The notes: generated by a model from the letters alone, not told the origin. A DNA stretch of 64,000 nt from Paracoccus aestuarii (GCF_028553885.1 NZ_CP067169.1:2127501-2191500), one strand, 5' to 3'. Shown: positions 44,804-55,124, numbered from the stretch's first letter. Translations and numbers: made by a program.

Positions 44804-46192
44804 ATGTATGACCTGATCGTGATCGGCGCCGGCCCCGGCGGCTATGTCTGCGCCATCCGCGCCGCCCAGCTTGGCCTCAAGGTCGCCTGCGTCGAGGGCC
44901 GCGAGACGCTCGGCGGCACCTGCCTGAACGTGGGCTGCATCCCCTCCAAGGCGCTGCTGCACGGCACCCACATGCTGCATGAGGCGCATGAGAACTTTGC
45001 CAAGATGGGCCTGATCGCCCCCGAGGTGACGGTCGATTGGGACAAGATGCAGGGCTACAAGGCCGAGACGGTGACCGGCAACACCAAGGGCATCGAATTC
45101 CTGTTCAAGAAGAACAAGATCGACTGGCTGAAAGGCTGGGCCTCGATCCCCGAGGCGGGCAAGGTCAAGGTCGGCGATCAGGTGCATGAGGCCAAGGCCA
45201 TCGTCATCGCCACCGGCTCGACCCCCGCGCCGCTGAAGGGCGTCGAGGTCGATAACGAGGCCGGCCGCATCGTCGATTCGACCGGCGCGCTGGCGCTGAA
45301 GCGCATCCCGAAATCCATGGTCGTGATCGGCGCGGGCGTCATCGGGCTGGAGCTGGGCTCGGTCTATGCGCGCCTCGGCGCTGAGGTCACGGTGCTGGAA
45401 TATCTGGACGTCATCACCCCGGGCATGGATGGCGAGGTCCAGAAGCAGTTCCAGAAGATGCTGGCCAAGCAGGGCCTGAAATTCACCCTGGGCGCCGCGG
45501 TGAAATCGGCCGAGGTCTCGGGCGATCAGGTCACCGTCGACTACGCGCTGAAAAAGGACGACAGCAGCCAGCAGATCACCGCGGATGTGGTGCTGGTCGC
45601 CACCGGCCGCCGTCCGCATGTCGAAGGCCTGGGCCTCGACGCGCTTGGCGTCAAGATGACCGATCGTGGTTTCGTGCAGGTGGACGATCACTGGGCGACC
45701 AGCGTCAAGGGCGTCTATGCGATCGGCGACGCGGTGCCCGGCCCGATGCTGGCCCACAAGGCCGAGGATGAGGGCATGGCGGTGGCCGAGGTCATCGCGG
45801 GCAAGCATGGCCATGTGAACTACAACGTCATCCCCGGCGTCATCTACACCACCCCCGAGGTGGCCAATGTCGGCCTGACCGAGGAACAGGCCAAAGAGGC
45901 CGGCCACAAGGTCAAGATCGGCAAGTTCCCCTTCATGGGCAATGCCCGCGCCAAGGCGCAGTTCCTGGGCGAGGGCTTCGTCAAGCTGATCGCCGATGCG
46001 GAAACCGACCGGATCCTCGGCTGCCACATCATCGGGCCGTCGGCGGGCGATCTGATCCACGAGGTCTGCGTGGCGATGGAGTTCGGCGCCTCGGCGGAGG
46101 ATCTGGCGCTGACCTGCCACGCGCATCCGACCGTGTCCGAGGCCGTGCGCGAGGCCGCGCTGGCCTGCGGCGGCGGCGCCATCCATGCGTGA
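44804..46192 (+). CDS. lpdA: dihydrolipoamide dehydrogenase (E3)
   Basis: Protein of 462 residues. The FAD motif is [19 protein letters not shown], the redox disulfide is [16 protein letters not shown], the NAD motif is [20 protein letters not shown], the second FAD contact is [22 protein letters not shown], and the catalytic His-Glu pair is [16 protein letters not shown]. It reoxidises lipoyl groups of SucB with NAD. GAAAGGACC precedes the ATG. It overlaps the following transglycosylase gene by eight bases. Confidence 0.98.
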   Translation: MYDLIVIGAGPGGYVCAIRAAQLGLKVACVEGRETLGGTCLNVGCIPSKALLHGTHMLHEAHENFAKMGLIAPEVTVDWDKMQGYKAETVTGNTKGIEFLFKKNKIDWLKGWASIPEAGKVKVGDQVHEAKAIVIATGSTPAPLKGVEVDNEAGRIVDSTGALALKRIPKSMVVIGAGVIGLELGSVYARLGAEVTVLEYLDVITPGMDGEVQKQFQKMLAKQGLKFTLGAAVKSAEVSGDQVTVDYALKKDDSSQQITADVVLVATGRRPHVEGLGLDALGVKMTDRGFVQVDDHWATSVKGVYAIGDAVPGPMLAHKAEDEGMAVAEVIAGKHGHVNYNVIPGVIYTTPEVANVGLTEEQAKEAGHKVKIGKFPFMGNARAKAQFLGEGFVKLIADAETDRILGCHIIGPSAGDLIHEVCVAMEFGASAEDLALTCHAHPTVSEAVREAALACGGGAIHA

Positions 46193-46697
46193 GGGCGCCC
46201 TGCCCGGCGTGGCGGGCACCCCCGCCACCTTCGCCCGGCGCGGATTGCTGCTGGGCGCGCTGGCCTTGGCCGCCTGCGGGCGGTCGGGCGGCGGCGCGCG
46301 CGGCGGCGGTTCGGTCGGACAGGCGGGCCTTTATCCCAACGAGACGCCCGAGCTGCGCCAGCGCATCAATTACTGGTCGCGGCATTACCAGGTCCCCAAC
46401 AGCCTGGTCCAGCGGGTGATCGTGCGGGAATCCAGCCACCGGCCGGATGCCCGCAACGGTCCCTATTACGGGCTGATGCAGATCAACCCGACCACCGCGC
46501 GGACCATGGGCCATCGCGGCCCGGCATCCCAGCTGCTGGATGCGGATACGAACCTGCGCTATGGCGTGAAATACCTGCGCGGCGCCTATATCGTGGCCGA
46601 TGGCGATCCGGACGGGGCGATCAGCTGGTATTCGCGGGGCTATTACTACGAGGCGCGGCGGCGGGGCCTGCTGCGCGTCACCGGCCTTCGGTCCTGA
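46185..46697 (+). CDS. lytic transglycosylase lipoprotein (SLT domain)
   Basis: Protein of 170 residues. The hydrophobic segment [12 protein letters not shown] ends in a lipobox Cys, after a long N-terminus. The SLT domain has the catalytic glutamate in [22 protein letters not shown] (in parts) followed by NPTTARTMG and [10 protein letters not shown]. It cleaves the glycan strand of peptidoglycan to form 1,6-anhydromuropeptides. The C-terminus is short, so this is a minimal MltE/Slt-like enzyme. It overlaps lpdA by eight bases and converges with a second SLT gene across a shared hairpin. Confidence 0.87.
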   Translation: MREGALPGVAGTPATFARRGLLLGALALAACGRSGGGARGGGSVGQAGLYPNETPELRQRINYWSRHYQVPNSLVQRVIVRESSHRPDARNGPYYGLMQINPTTARTMGHRGPASQLLDADTNLRYGVKYLRGAYIVADGDPDGAISWYSRGYYYEARRRGLLRVTGLRS

Positions 46698-46703
46698 CGA
46701 GCG

Positions 46704-46725
46704 CGCCGGGGGTCAGCCCCCGGCG
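46704..46725. terminator. shared terminator of two convergent transglycosylase genes
   Basis: Stem CGCCGGGGG/CCCCCGGCG with loop TCAG. The loop contains the stop codon of the minus-strand gene, and the stem is seven bases past the plus-strand stop. Confidence 0.55.
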
Positions 46726-47339
46726 ACGATCCGGACATAGTTGCGCGTCTCGCGATAGGGCGGGATGCCGCCATATTTCTGCACCGCGCCCGGCCCGGCA
46801 TTATAGGCGGCCAATGCCAGGGTCCAGTTGCCGAACTGGTTGTACATCATCCGCAGATAGCGCGCCCCGCCGTTCAGGTTCTGGACCGGATCGTTGGGAT
46901 TGACGCCCAGTTTGGCCGCCGTGCCCGGCATCAGCTGCGCCAGCCCCATCGCGCCCTTGTGGCTGCGCGCATTGGGGTTCCAGCCGGATTCCTGCTGGAC
47001 CAGGCGCAGGAACAGATCCTCGGGGATGCCGTGGCGCTGCGCCGCTTGGCGCGCGACCGGCAGGTATTCGCTGCGCCGTCCGGTATAACGGGGGATGTTC
47101 GGCGCGGGCTCCAGCGCCACGGTCTCCTCGCGGCCGCCGGGCTGCAGGCGGGCCGATGACTGGTATTGCGTGGACAGGCGCGAATCCATCAGGCGGGTCT
47201 GGCGGGCGAACTGTTCGGCGCGGGATTTGGACGAGCTGCCCGACAGGCGCAGCCCCTGGGCGTCGGCGGGGTCGGGCAGCGTGAAGCTCAGCATCATCGC
47301 CGCGCAAAAAGATGCCGTCAGGGTTTGACCGATCCGCAT
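46713..47339 (-). CDS. secreted lytic transglycosylase (SLT domain)
   Basis: Protein of 208 residues with a Sec signal peptide ([21 protein letters not shown]). A low-complexity Arg/Ser/Gln-rich linker is followed by an SLT domain (about 90-205): [21 protein letters not shown] with the catalytic Glu, [28 protein letters not shown] and [24 protein letters not shown] (in parts). The full AYNAGP signature is present, unlike in the neighbouring short SLT protein. It acts in the periplasm on peptidoglycan. Its stop lies in the shared hairpin. Confidence 0.9.
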   Translation of the reverse strand: MRIGQTLTASFCAAMMLSFTLPDPADAQGLRLSGSSSKSRAEQFARQTRLMDSRLSTQYQSSARLQPGGREETVALEPAPNIPRYTGRRSEYLPVARQAAQRHGIPEDLFLRLVQQESGWNPNARSHKGAMGLAQLMPGTAAKLGVNPNDPVQNLNGGARYLRMMYNQFGNWTLALAAYNAGPGAVQKYGGIPPYRETRNYVRIVAGG

Positions 47340-47394
47340 GTTGTCCGCCCTCGTTCTTGTGCCTAGGCCGCTTGCGGGCCTTCTTTTGTCAGGG

Positions 47395-47423
47395 ACTATA
47401 CATCAAAATCGCCCCTCTGCCAG
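47395..47423 (-). promoter_or_regulatory. candidate promoter of the minus-strand transglycosylase
   Basis: CTGGCA (47423-47418) and TATAGT (47400-47395) are 17 bp apart on the minus strand, in the 193-bp gap between the divergent transglycosylase and ssb genes. The match is moderate; nothing else was recognised in the gap. Confidence 0.3.
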
Positions 47424-47532
47424 CGCGGCGGCGCAGGGCGGGGCGCCGAGCGGGGGGCGATGGGCGCGATGTTGCCTGCGCCCGCGCGCTGCGATACACC
47501 CGGGGCCAACGAACATGGAAGGAAATGGGATC

Positions 47533-48024
47533 ATGGCGGGCAGCGTCAACAAGGTCATCCTGATCGGCAACCTGGGCCAGGACCCGGAGGTGCGCAGCTT
47601 TCAGAACGGCGGCAAGGTGGTGAACCTGCGCATCGCCACCTCCGAGACCTGGAAGGACCGCAATACCGGCGAACGGCAGGAGCGGACCCAGTGGCACACG
47701 GTCGCGATCTTCTCCGAGCCTCTCGGCAAGGTCGCCGAGCAGTATCTGAAGAAGGGCAGCAAGGTCTATATCGAGGGCCAGCTGGAGACCCGCAAGTGGC
47801 AGGACCAGTCCGGCGCCGACCGCTACAGCACCGAGGTCGTGCTGCGCCCCTTCCGCAGCGAACTGACCCTGCTGGACGGCCGCAGCGGCGGTCAGGGTGG
47901 CGGCATGGGCGGCGGCCGTGACGGCGGCTATGACGATTACAACCAAGGCGGCGGCGGTTCGTCGTCGCGCGGCGGCGGGGCACCCGCGGGCCGGGCCGAT
48001 TACGACGACGAGATCCCGTTCTGA
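47533..48024 (+). CDS. ssb: single-stranded DNA-binding protein
   Basis: Protein of 163 residues. The OB fold (about 1-110) has [38 protein letters not shown] and [26 protein letters not shown] (in parts). A Gly-rich disordered linker ([20 protein letters not shown]) ends in the acidic tip DYDDEIPF that recruits DNA metabolism partners. It starts at the ATG at 47533 (MAGSVNKV); an upstream in-frame ATG at 47514 is less likely. A strong hairpin follows. Confidence 0.97.
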   Translation: MAGSVNKVILIGNLGQDPEVRSFQNGGKVVNLRIATSETWKDRNTGERQERTQWHTVAIFSEPLGKVAEQYLKKGSKVYIEGQLETRKWQDQSGADRYSTEVVLRPFRSELTLLDGRSGGQGGGMGGGRDGGYDDYNQGGGGSSSRGGGAPAGRADYDDEIPF

Positions 48025-48057
48025 TCCCCGCGGGGGCCATGGGCGAATCACCGGCAG

Positions 48058-48075
48058 GGCGGCCTTCGGGCCGCC
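48058..48075 (+). terminator. terminator after ssb
   Basis: Stem GGCGGCC/GGCCGCC with loop TTCG followed by TTGTGCG, 33 bases past the ssb stop. I see no gene in the rest of this 216-bp gap. Confidence 0.6.
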
Positions 48076-48240
48076 TTGTGCGTTTCTGCGACGCAGCGTT
48101 TCGAAATGTCCCGCCGGGGGGCCGGGACGTGCCATCCGTTGCGCCAAGGCGGGCCGGGCTTTGCGAATGATCCTGTGCTTGATTCGCGCGCAGGCCGGCG
48201 CTTTCTGGGGGCAATGACAGACCGCAGGAAGGTTTCGCCC

Positions 48241-49287
48241 ATGGCTCTCGACATCACCGATCTGACCCCTCCGCCGGGCTTCGAACGCCTGGTCCTGGCC
48301 CAGGACCCCGAGGCGGGGCTGCGCGCGCTGATCTGCCTGCATTCGACCAGGCTGGGGCCGGCGGCGGGGGGATGCCGGATGTGGGCCTATGACGACGACC
48401 GGGCGGCGATCCATGACGTGACCCGGCTGGCGCGGGGCATGACCTACAAGAACGCGATGGCCGATCTGGGCCTGGGCGGCGGCAAGGCCGTGATCATCGG
48501 CGATGCGCGCCGTGACAAGACCCCGCGCATGATGCAGGCCTTCGGGGCTGCGGTCGATGCGCTTGGCGGGACCTACTGGACGGCCGAGGATGTGGGCATC
48601 TCGCCCGCCGACATGGCCCATGCGGCGACCCGGACCGGTTTTGCGGTGGGGCTGTCGGGGGCCTCGGGCGATCCCTCGCCCTGGACGGCCGAGGGGGTGT
48701 TCCGCTGCCTGCGCGTGGGCGCGGCCCATGCCTTCGGCACCGAGGACCTGTCCGAGCGCCGCGTGCTGGTCCAGGGCCTGGGCCATGTCGGCCTGTCGCT
48801 TGCCGAAAAGCTGGCCGCGGCGGGGGCGCGCCTGATCGTGACCGACATCAACGAGGCCGCGCTGCAGGACGCCCGCGACCGGCTCGGCGCGCAGGTCTGC
48901 GCGCCCGAGGCGGTCTTCGACCAGCCGATGGACATCTTCGCGCCTTGCGCCCTGGGCGGAGTGCTGACGCAGCGGACGGCGGCGATGCTGGGCGCGCGGC
49001 TGGTCTGCGGGGCGGCGAACAACCAGCTGGCCGACGAGGACGTGGCGGCGGCGCTGGCCGCGCGGGGGGTGACCTATTTGCCCGATTACGTGGTCAATGC
49101 CGGAGGCATCATCAGCGTCGCCAGCGAGATCCACGGCCAGTCCGACGCCTGGCGGCTGGACCGCCTCGGGGCCATCGCCGACCGGGTGGCGCGGATGCTG
49201 CACCAGGCGCGCCAGACCGACGCGCTGCCCGCGCAGGTCGCCGACCGGATGGTCGAGGAGATGCTGGCCGCCCCCCGCGCCGCCTGA
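48241..49287 (+). CDS. Glu/Leu/Phe/Val dehydrogenase family protein
   Basis: Protein of 348 residues, a size typical of leucine/phenylalanine/valine dehydrogenases rather than glutamate dehydrogenases. The substrate-binding lysines lie in GPAAGGCRMWAYDDD and RGMTYKNAMADLGLGGGKAVI (in parts). The NAD-binding domain has VLVQGLGHVGLSLAEKLAAAG and DINEAAL. The PDYVVNAGGIISV segment near the end is typical. It deaminates a branched or aromatic amino acid to its 2-oxo acid; which one is not determinable. It is a single gene converging on aroB. Confidence 0.9.
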   Translation: MALDITDLTPPPGFERLVLAQDPEAGLRALICLHSTRLGPAAGGCRMWAYDDDRAAIHDVTRLARGMTYKNAMADLGLGGGKAVIIGDARRDKTPRMMQAFGAAVDALGGTYWTAEDVGISPADMAHAATRTGFAVGLSGASGDPSPWTAEGVFRCLRVGAAHAFGTEDLSERRVLVQGLGHVGLSLAEKLAAAGARLIVTDINEAALQDARDRLGAQVCAPEAVFDQPMDIFAPCALGGVLTQRTAAMLGARLVCGAANNQLADEDVAAALAARGVTYLPDYVVNAGGIISVASEIHGQSDAWRLDRLGAIADRVARMLHQARQTDALPAQVADRMVEEMLAAPRAA

Positions 49288-49309
49288 GGGCCTTGCGCCG
49301 GCGACAGCC

Positions 49310-49346
49310 AGCGCCGCGGCCCCCCTCAATGGGGGGTCGCGGCGCT
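49310..49346. terminator. bidirectional terminator between the amino-acid dehydrogenase and aroB
   Basis: Stem AGCGCCGCG+CCCCCC pairs with GGGGGG+CGCGGCGCT, with a G/T mismatch and loop TCAAT-like. It lies between convergent genes. Confidence 0.6.
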
Positions 49347-49373
49347 TGCCCCTTCCCTCAGCGGGCCCCCAAC

Positions 49374-50480
49374 TCAGCGGGCGTCGCGCAGGACCTGTTC
49401 TAGGACCGGCCCTTGGACCGCGTCGCTGACGAAGGCATCCCCGATCGCCCGCGCCAGGACAAAGCGCAGCCGGCCGTCCACGACCTTCTTGTCCTGCCCC
49501 ATCAGCGCGATCAGCCCGGCATCGTCGGGCAGATCGCCCGGGATCTCGGACAGGCGGGCGGGCATGCCCATGGCGCGCAGATGCTCCAGCACGCGCCCCG
49601 GCTCCTCCTGGGCGCAAAGGCCCATCCGCGCCGACAGATCGAAGGCCAGCGCGCAGCCGATCGCCACCCCCTCGCCATGCAGCAGGCGATCGCCATAGCC
49701 CGTCGCGGCCTCCAGCGCATGGCCGAAGGTATGGCCCAGGTTCAGCAGCGCGCGTTCGCCCTGCTCGGTCTCGTCGCGGGTCACGATGCCCGCCTTCATC
49801 GCCACGGAATGGGCCACCGCATGCTGGCGCAGCGTCGGATCGTCGCGCAGCGCCGGGCCGTGGCGTTCCAGCCAGGCGAAGAAATCCGCATCCCCCAGCA
49901 GCCCGTATTTCACCACCTCGCCATAGCCCGCGCGGAAATCGCGTTCGGACAGGCTGTCCAGCAGGTCGATATCGGCCAGGACCAGCGCGGGCTGGTGGAA
50001 CGCGCCGATCAGGTTCTTGCCATGGCTGCTGTTGATGCCGGTCTTGCCGCCCACGCTGCTGTCCACCTGCGCCAGCAGCGTCGTGGGCATCTGCACGAAC
50101 CGCACCCCGCGCCGCAGGATCGCCGCCGCGAGTCCCACCAGATCACCGATCACGCCGCCGCCCAAGGCCAGGACCACGTCGCGACGCTCGACCTGGCGGT
50201 CCAGCAGCCAGTCGACGCAGGCGGTCAGATGCGGCCAGGATTTGGTCCCCTCGCCCGCGGGCAGGGTCAGCGCCTCGCTCTCGATGCCGGCGGCGCGCAG
50301 GGCGGCGCGCAGCGGCGCCAGGTGCAGGGCCGCGACATTGGCATCGGTGACGATGGCCACGCGCGGGCGCGACAGCAGCGGCGCCACCTGCGCCCCCGCA
50401 TCCGCCAGCAGGCCGCGGCCGATCCGCACGTCATAGGCGCGCGCGCCCAAGGGAACATGGACGGTGACGGGGTCGGTCAT
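49374..50480 (-). CDS. aroB: 3-dehydroquinate synthase
   Basis: Protein of 368 residues. It converts DAHP to 3-dehydroquinate with catalytic NAD and a divalent metal. The NAD site includes LALGGGVIGDLVGLAAA and PTTLLAQVDSSVGGKTGIN. Metal ligands lie in GYGEVVKYGL, ALLNLGHTFGHALE and LHGEGVAIG. It overlaps aroK by four bases (ATGA) and is the second gene of aroK-aroB, an arrangement widespread in bacteria. Confidence 0.97.
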   Translation of the reverse strand: MTDPVTVHVPLGARAYDVRIGRGLLADAGAQVAPLLSRPRVAIVTDANVAALHLAPLRAALRAAGIESEALTLPAGEGTKSWPHLTACVDWLLDRQVERRDVVLALGGGVIGDLVGLAAAILRRGVRFVQMPTTLLAQVDSSVGGKTGINSSHGKNLIGAFHQPALVLADIDLLDSLSERDFRAGYGEVVKYGLLGDADFFAWLERHGPALRDDPTLRQHAVAHSVAMKAGIVTRDETEQGERALLNLGHTFGHALEAATGYGDRLLHGEGVAIGCALAFDLSARMGLCAQEEPGRVLEHLRAMGMPARLSEIPGDLPDDAGLIALMGQDKKVVDGRLRFVLARAIGDAFVSDAVQGPVLEQVLRDAR

Positions 50481-51025
50481 GATGTCTCCTCGATCAGGTC
50501 GGGATCGGCGCGGCGCAGGGCCGCCAGCAGCCGCCCGGCGGATGCCTCGATGCTGTCATGGCCGCGCGACAGGAATTCCAGGTCGGCCTTGGCATAGACC
50601 GGCGCGCGTTCCGCCAGCAGGCGCAGCAGCGTGCCCTTGGGGTCGGCGGTCTGCAGCAGCGGACGCGTCGGGCGCTGGCGCACCCGCGCCCACAGCACCT
50701 CCGGGTCGCAGTTCAGCCAGACGGACAGGGCGCGCCCCTCGATCAGCGCGCGGGTCTCGGCGCGCATCCACGCCCCGCCGCCGGTCGAGATGACCCCCAC
50801 CGGTCCGGCCAGCAGCCGCGCGATCACCTGTTCCTCGCGGGCGCGAAAGAAGGCCTCGCCGTCGCGGGCGAAGATCTCGCTGATGGTCATGGCGGCGGCG
50901 GCCTCGATCTCGGCATCGGAATCGCGGAAGGGCACGCGCAGCCGCCGGGCCAGTTCCGACCCGAGCGCCGTCTTCCCGGCGCCCATCATCCCGATCAGCA
51001 CGACATGGCGCGTCAGGCGCTTCAT
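50477..51025 (-). CDS. aroK: shikimate kinase
   Basis: Protein of 182 residues from the ATG at 51025 (an ATG at 51037 would add four residues). The P-loop GMMGAGKT is at residues 12-19. The shikimate-binding DSDAEIE and FRAREEQVI motifs, the ISTGGGAWM loop and the lid RPTRPLLQT are all present. It phosphorylates shikimate at the 3-OH. It is transcribed with aroB and diverges from a small membrane protein gene. Confidence 0.96.
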   Translation of the reverse strand: MKRLTRHVVLIGMMGAGKTALGSELARRLRVPFRDSDAEIEAAAAMTISEIFARDGEAFFRAREEQVIARLLAGPVGVISTGGGAWMRAETRALIEGRALSVWLNCDPEVLWARVRQRPTRPLLQTADPKGTLLRLLAERAPVYAKADLEFLSRGHDSIEASAGRLLAALRRADPDLIEETS

Positions 51026-51094
51026 GATCCCCGTCATCCCCCGATCTGGTCCGGCCCGTCGCATGCGGCCCGCACGGTCGGGTGACTGAATGAC

Positions 51095-51123
51095 GTGATC
51101 TTTCGGAAATTGCCATATATATT
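51095..51123 (+). promoter_or_regulatory. candidate promoter for the small membrane protein gene
   Basis: GTGATC (51095-51100) and TATATT (51118-51123) are 17 bp apart in the 163-bp gap between divergent genes. This is the most AT-rich stretch nearby. The -35 is poor. Confidence 0.35.
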
Positions 51124-51188
51124 CGCCCCGAGCCGGCCCCAGACCGGCACCCGAGGACAAGAACGACTGTCGAGCAAAGGCAAAAAGC

Positions 51189-51371
51189 ATGCGGAAGTTG
51201 AAACTGCTGGTGGCGCTGATTCTGATCGGGCTGATCGGCCTGGCGGGGTATGCCTTCTTCGGCGACATGACCCCCGACCGCCAGGAGGTCCGGCGCCCGC
51301 TGGACCTGAACGCCGCGGCACCCGAACCCGTCACCGCCCCTGCGGGCGACGATGTGCCCGATGCGGATTGA
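51189..51371 (+). CDS. small single-pass membrane protein of unknown function
   Basis: Protein of 60 residues: a basic MRKLK start, one hydrophobic helix LLVALILIGLIGLAGYAFF (residues about 6-24), then a Pro/Ala/Asp-rich tail ending DDVPDAD. It could be a membrane anchor or an uncleaved signal. The stop overlaps the next gene's start by eleven bases, so the two are co-translated. No family recognised. Confidence 0.65.
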   Translation: MRKLKLLVALILIGLIGLAGYAFFGDMTPDRQEVRRPLDLNAAAPEPVTAPAGDDVPDAD

Positions 51372-52829
51372 CCGGCCCCTGGGACCGATCCTGGCCGTGA
51401 TCGCGGCCTTGGCCGCCGCGCCCGGCGCCGCGCAGCAGCCCCTGTCGGCCAGCGACTGGCTGTCGGGCAGCGTGCGCGGCCCGCAGCGCGAAAGCTCGGC
51501 CTGGCGGCCCGGCGACCAGCCGCCCCCGGCCGCCCCCGGCCCGCCCCCAGCCCGTCGCCGAAAGCGGCGAGGTCGGGCGCGTCCAGGTGACGCGGCTGGA
51601 CCAAGGCGATCCCGACCATACCGGCACCCAGAGCCCGCGCCGTGCGGGCCTGCCGGTGGACCTGTGGCAGGGCAGCGACCCGGAGGAGCTGTCGCGCCTG
51701 GTCCTGGCCACACCCGCCCGGCTGACCGCGATGCAGGACCTGATGCGCCGCGTGCTGACCGCCCAGCTGACCCCGCCTTCCAAGCCCGACGGGCGGCGGG
51801 GCCAGCTGTTCCTGGCCCGCGCCGACCGCCTGCTGGACATGGGCGCGCTGTCGGATGCCCAGGCCCTGCTGGTCGCAGCCGGTCCGGGCGAGCCCGAGAT
51901 CTTCCGCCGCATGTTCGACATCGCCCTGCTGGAGGGCGACGAGGGCCGCGCCTGCGCCATCATGAACGGCACCCCCGGCATCGCCCCCAGCTTTGCCGCG
52001 CGGATCTTCTGTCTGGCCCAGACCGGCGATTGGGCCGCCGCCGCCGTCAGCCTGCACGGGGCCGAGGCCTTGGGCCTGATCGACGAACGCCAAGCGATCC
52101 TGCTGACCCATTTTCTGGACGACGCCTTCGTGGACGGGACCGAGCTCTTGGAACCCGCCGAGCGCATGACGCCCCTGGAATTCCGCATCCACGAGGCCGT
52201 GGGCCAGCCCATGCCCACCCTGACCCTGCCCGTGGCCTTCGCGCAATCGGACCTGCGGCTGAACAGCGGCTTCAAGGCCCGGCTGGAGGCGGCCGAGCGT
52301 CTGGCCCGTGCCGGCGCCCTGCCCCCCCAGCAGCTGCGCCAGATCTATGGCGAACAGCGCCCCGCCGCATCGGGCGGGGTCTGGGAACGCGCGGGCGTGA
52401 TGCGCACGCTGGAGGCCGCCTTGGCGGGCGGCGACCTGGCCCAGGCCCTGCCCCGCGCCTTTGCCGAATTCCGCGGCGCGGGCATGGCCGACCTGCTGGC
52501 CGGGATGGTCGCCGCCGACCTGCCCCAGACCGCCACCGACCCGGAGGTCGCGCGCATCGCGGATCTGCTGCGCGCATGGCAGGGCCTGCCCGTCGCGGGC
52601 GATCCCCCCGCCATCCCCCCGAGATGGAGGCCCCCGTCCCCACGCCCCCGCCACGCAGCGCGGCGAGGCGATGCTGGCCGCCATGGCCGATATCGACGCC
52701 GCGCTGGAGGGCGATCTGGCCCGCGCGGGCCGGGGCGTGGCGATGCTGCGCGCCCTGGGCCTGGGCCAGGATGCCGACCGCACCCAGACCCAGATCGCGC
52801 TGCTGTCGCAGATGACCGCCCAGCCATGA
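51361..52829 (+). pseudogene. secreted protein of unknown function, two frameshifts
   Basis: If two extra bases are removed this is a 488-residue protein. It has a signal peptide (AVIAALAAAPGAAQQ), a Pro-rich segment and a long helical domain that looks like tetratricopeptide/SEL1-type repeats (LFLARADRLLDMGALSDAQALL and IALLEGDEGRACAIM read in parts), and ends LLSQMTAQP. The frame changes first among the C5 runs at 51521-51548 and again among the C6/C5 runs at 52606-52655; each restores with one base less. Both lie in homopolymers, so sequencing error is likely. It overlaps xerD by four bases (ATGA). I do not recognise the family. Confidence 0.7.
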
Positions 52830-53841
52830 CGACCGATCACGCCGCCATCTCGGCGTTTCTGGAGGCGCAGGTCGCCGAATCGGGGGCCGCGCGCAACACC
52901 GTGCTGGCCTATGGCCGCGACCTGCGCGACCTGTCGGACTGGCTGGCCCGGCGCGGCCTGGCCCTGCCCGCCCTGACGCGCGAGATGGTCGAGGATTACC
53001 TGTCCCATTGCGACGCCCAAGGCCTGTCGCGCGCGACGCGGGCGCGGCGGCTGTCCTCGATCCGGCAATTCACCCGCTTCGCGCTGGAGGAGGGGTGGCG
53101 CGGCGACGACCCTGCCATCCGCATCGCGGGGCCGGGCCGCGCCAAGCGCCTGCCCCGCACGCTGGAACGCCCCCAGATCGAGGCGCTGCTGACCGCCGCG
53201 CCCTTGGTCGGCCGGACCGAGGCCGATCGCGCGCGCAACCGCTGCCTGATGGAGCTGCTCTATGCCACCGGGATGCGCGTCAGCGAGCTGGTCGGCCTGC
53301 CCGTCTCGGGCTGCCGGGGCGATCCGGCGGTGCTGGTGGTGCGCGGCAAGGGGGGCAAGGACCGCATGGTGCCCTTGGGCGGCCCGGCGCGGCGGGCGCT
53401 GGCCGATTGGCTGGTCCTGCGCGACGGGGCGCCCGAGGCCAGCCCGCTCGGCCGTCTGGTGGCGGGGCGCGGGGGCGGTGGCTCTTTCCCGGGCCGGGGG
53501 CTGCGGGACATCTGCCGCGGACCAGTTTCTCGCGCATCCTGGGCCAGATCGCGCTGCGGGCCGGGATCGATCCCGGCACGGTGACGCCCCATGTCATCCG
53601 CCACGCCTTCGCGACCCATCTGCTGGAGGGCGGGGCCGATCTGCGCAGCATCCAGATCCTGCTGGGCCATGCCGATCTGGGCACGACCGAGATCTATACC
53701 CATGTGATGGATGCCCGGCTGCGCGACCTGGTGCTGAACCATCATCCCTTGGCGCGCGTTCGCGCAGCCGAACCCCCTGAACAGGACGAACCGGAAGAAC
53801 CATGGACGCCTCTGCCACCTTCGACGCCGCCGCCTGGCTGA
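52826..53841 (+). pseudogene. xerD: tyrosine recombinase XerD, frameshifted
   Basis: Site-specific recombinase that resolves chromosome dimers at dif with XerC. The N-terminal SAM-like domain ([27 protein letters not shown], in parts) and the first catalytic Arg ([16 protein letters not shown]) are in one frame. [43 protein letters not shown] (HxxR, His, Tyr) and the XerD-like HHPLA are in another. A missing base at the G5 run 53471-53475 explains it, since 1016 nt plus one gives 339 codons. Whether this is real or a miscall is open. The corrected end overlaps the corC-like gene by 40 bp. Confidence 0.85.
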
Positions 53842-55124
53842 CCATCGGCGCGATCTTCGTGCTTTTGCTGCTGTCGGGGTTCTTTTCGGGGTCCGAGACC
53901 GCGCTGACGGCGGCCAGCCGCGCCAAGCTGCGGTCGCGCGCCGACAAGGGCGATCCGGGCGCGCAGGCGGCGCTGAACGTCACCGCCGACAGCGAAAGGC
54001 TGATCGGGGGCATCCTGCTGGGCAATAACGTGGTCAACATCCTGTCGGCCAGCCTGGCGACGGCGCTGTTCACGCGGCTGTTCGGCGCGTCGGGGGTGGC
54101 GATGGCCACGCTGGTGATGACGCTGCTGGTCCTGATCTTCGCCGAGGTGATGCCCAAGACCTATGCCATATCGGCCCCCGAACGGGTGGCCAGCCTGGTC
54201 GCGCGCCCGATCCGCATCGTCACCGTGATCCTGTCGCCCGTCGTCACCGTCGTGCGGCTGATCGTGCGCGGCATCCTGTCGGTCTTCGGCCTGAAGACCG
54301 ATCCCGATTCGCACATGTTCTCGGTCGAGGAGGAGATCCAGGGCGCGCTGTCGATCGGACATGCCTCGGGTGCGGTGCAGAAGGAGGATCGCGACCGCCT
54401 GCTGGGCGCGCTGGACCTGGGCAACCGCATGGTCGAGGAGATCATGCGCCACCGCTCCGAGATCCAGATGATCGATGCCGACCTGCCTGCCGAAAAGATC
54501 CTGGAGACGGTGCTGGCCAGCCCCCATACCCGCCTGCCCGTCTATCGCGGCGAACGCGAGAATGTCGTGGGCGTGATCCATGCCAAGGACCTGCTGCGGG
54601 CGATGAACCGGGCGGTGCGCGATGCGGGCGACGCGGCGGCGGCGCGGCGCTTCGACGTGATGGCGGTGGTCATGCCGCCCTATTTCGTCCCCGAGACCAG
54701 CGCCCTGGACGAACAGATGCGCGAGTTCCTCAAGCGCCGCACCCATTTCGCCCTGGTCGTCGACGAATACGGGTCCTTGCGCGGCCTGATCACCCTGGAG
54801 GACATCCTGGAGGAGATCGTGGGCGAGATCGCCGACGAGCACGACACCGAGGAGGACCAGACCCTGCGCCCGAACGCCCAGGGCGATTACCTGGTCGAGG
54901 GCGGCATGACCATCCGCGATCTGAACCGCCAGCTGGACTGGACCCTGCCCGACGAGGAGGCCAACACCGTCGCGGGCCTGGTCATCCACATGGCGCAGTC
55001 GATCCCCGACCAGGGCCAGGTCTTCAGCTTTCACGGCTACCGCTTCGAGGTGGTGACCCGGCGCGAGAACCGCATCACCCGGCTGCGCGTGCGCCCCCTG
55101 GCCCCGCGCGACGCCGCGGGCTGA
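53802..55124 (+). CDS. CNNM/CorC-HlyC family membrane protein
   Basis: Protein of 440 residues. The DUF21 (CNNM) domain has about three to four helices ([23 protein letters not shown] at the start, in parts, and [19 protein letters not shown]). A CBS pair follows at about 200-330 ([43 protein letters not shown] in segments). The C-terminal CorC_HlyC domain (about 345-430) ends the protein. Members take part in magnesium/cobalt homeostasis; the hemolysin name is historical. It follows xerD with overlap. Confidence 0.92.
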   Translation: MDASATFDAAAWLTIGAIFVLLLLSGFFSGSETALTAASRAKLRSRADKGDPGAQAALNVTADSERLIGGILLGNNVVNILSASLATALFTRLFGASGVAMATLVMTLLVLIFAEVMPKTYAISAPERVASLVARPIRIVTVILSPVVTVVRLIVRGILSVFGLKTDPDSHMFSVEEEIQGALSIGHASGAVQKEDRDRLLGALDLGNRMVEEIMRHRSEIQMIDADLPAEKILETVLASPHTRLPVYRGERENVVGVIHAKDLLRAMNRAVRDAGDAAAARRFDVMAVVMPPYFVPETSALDEQMREFLKRRTHFALVVDEYGSLRGLITLEDILEEIVGEIADEHDTEEDQTLRPNAQGDYLVEGGMTIRDLNRQLDWTLPDEEANTVAGLVIHMAQSIPDQGQVFSFHGYRFEVVTRRENRITRLRVRPLAPRDAAG

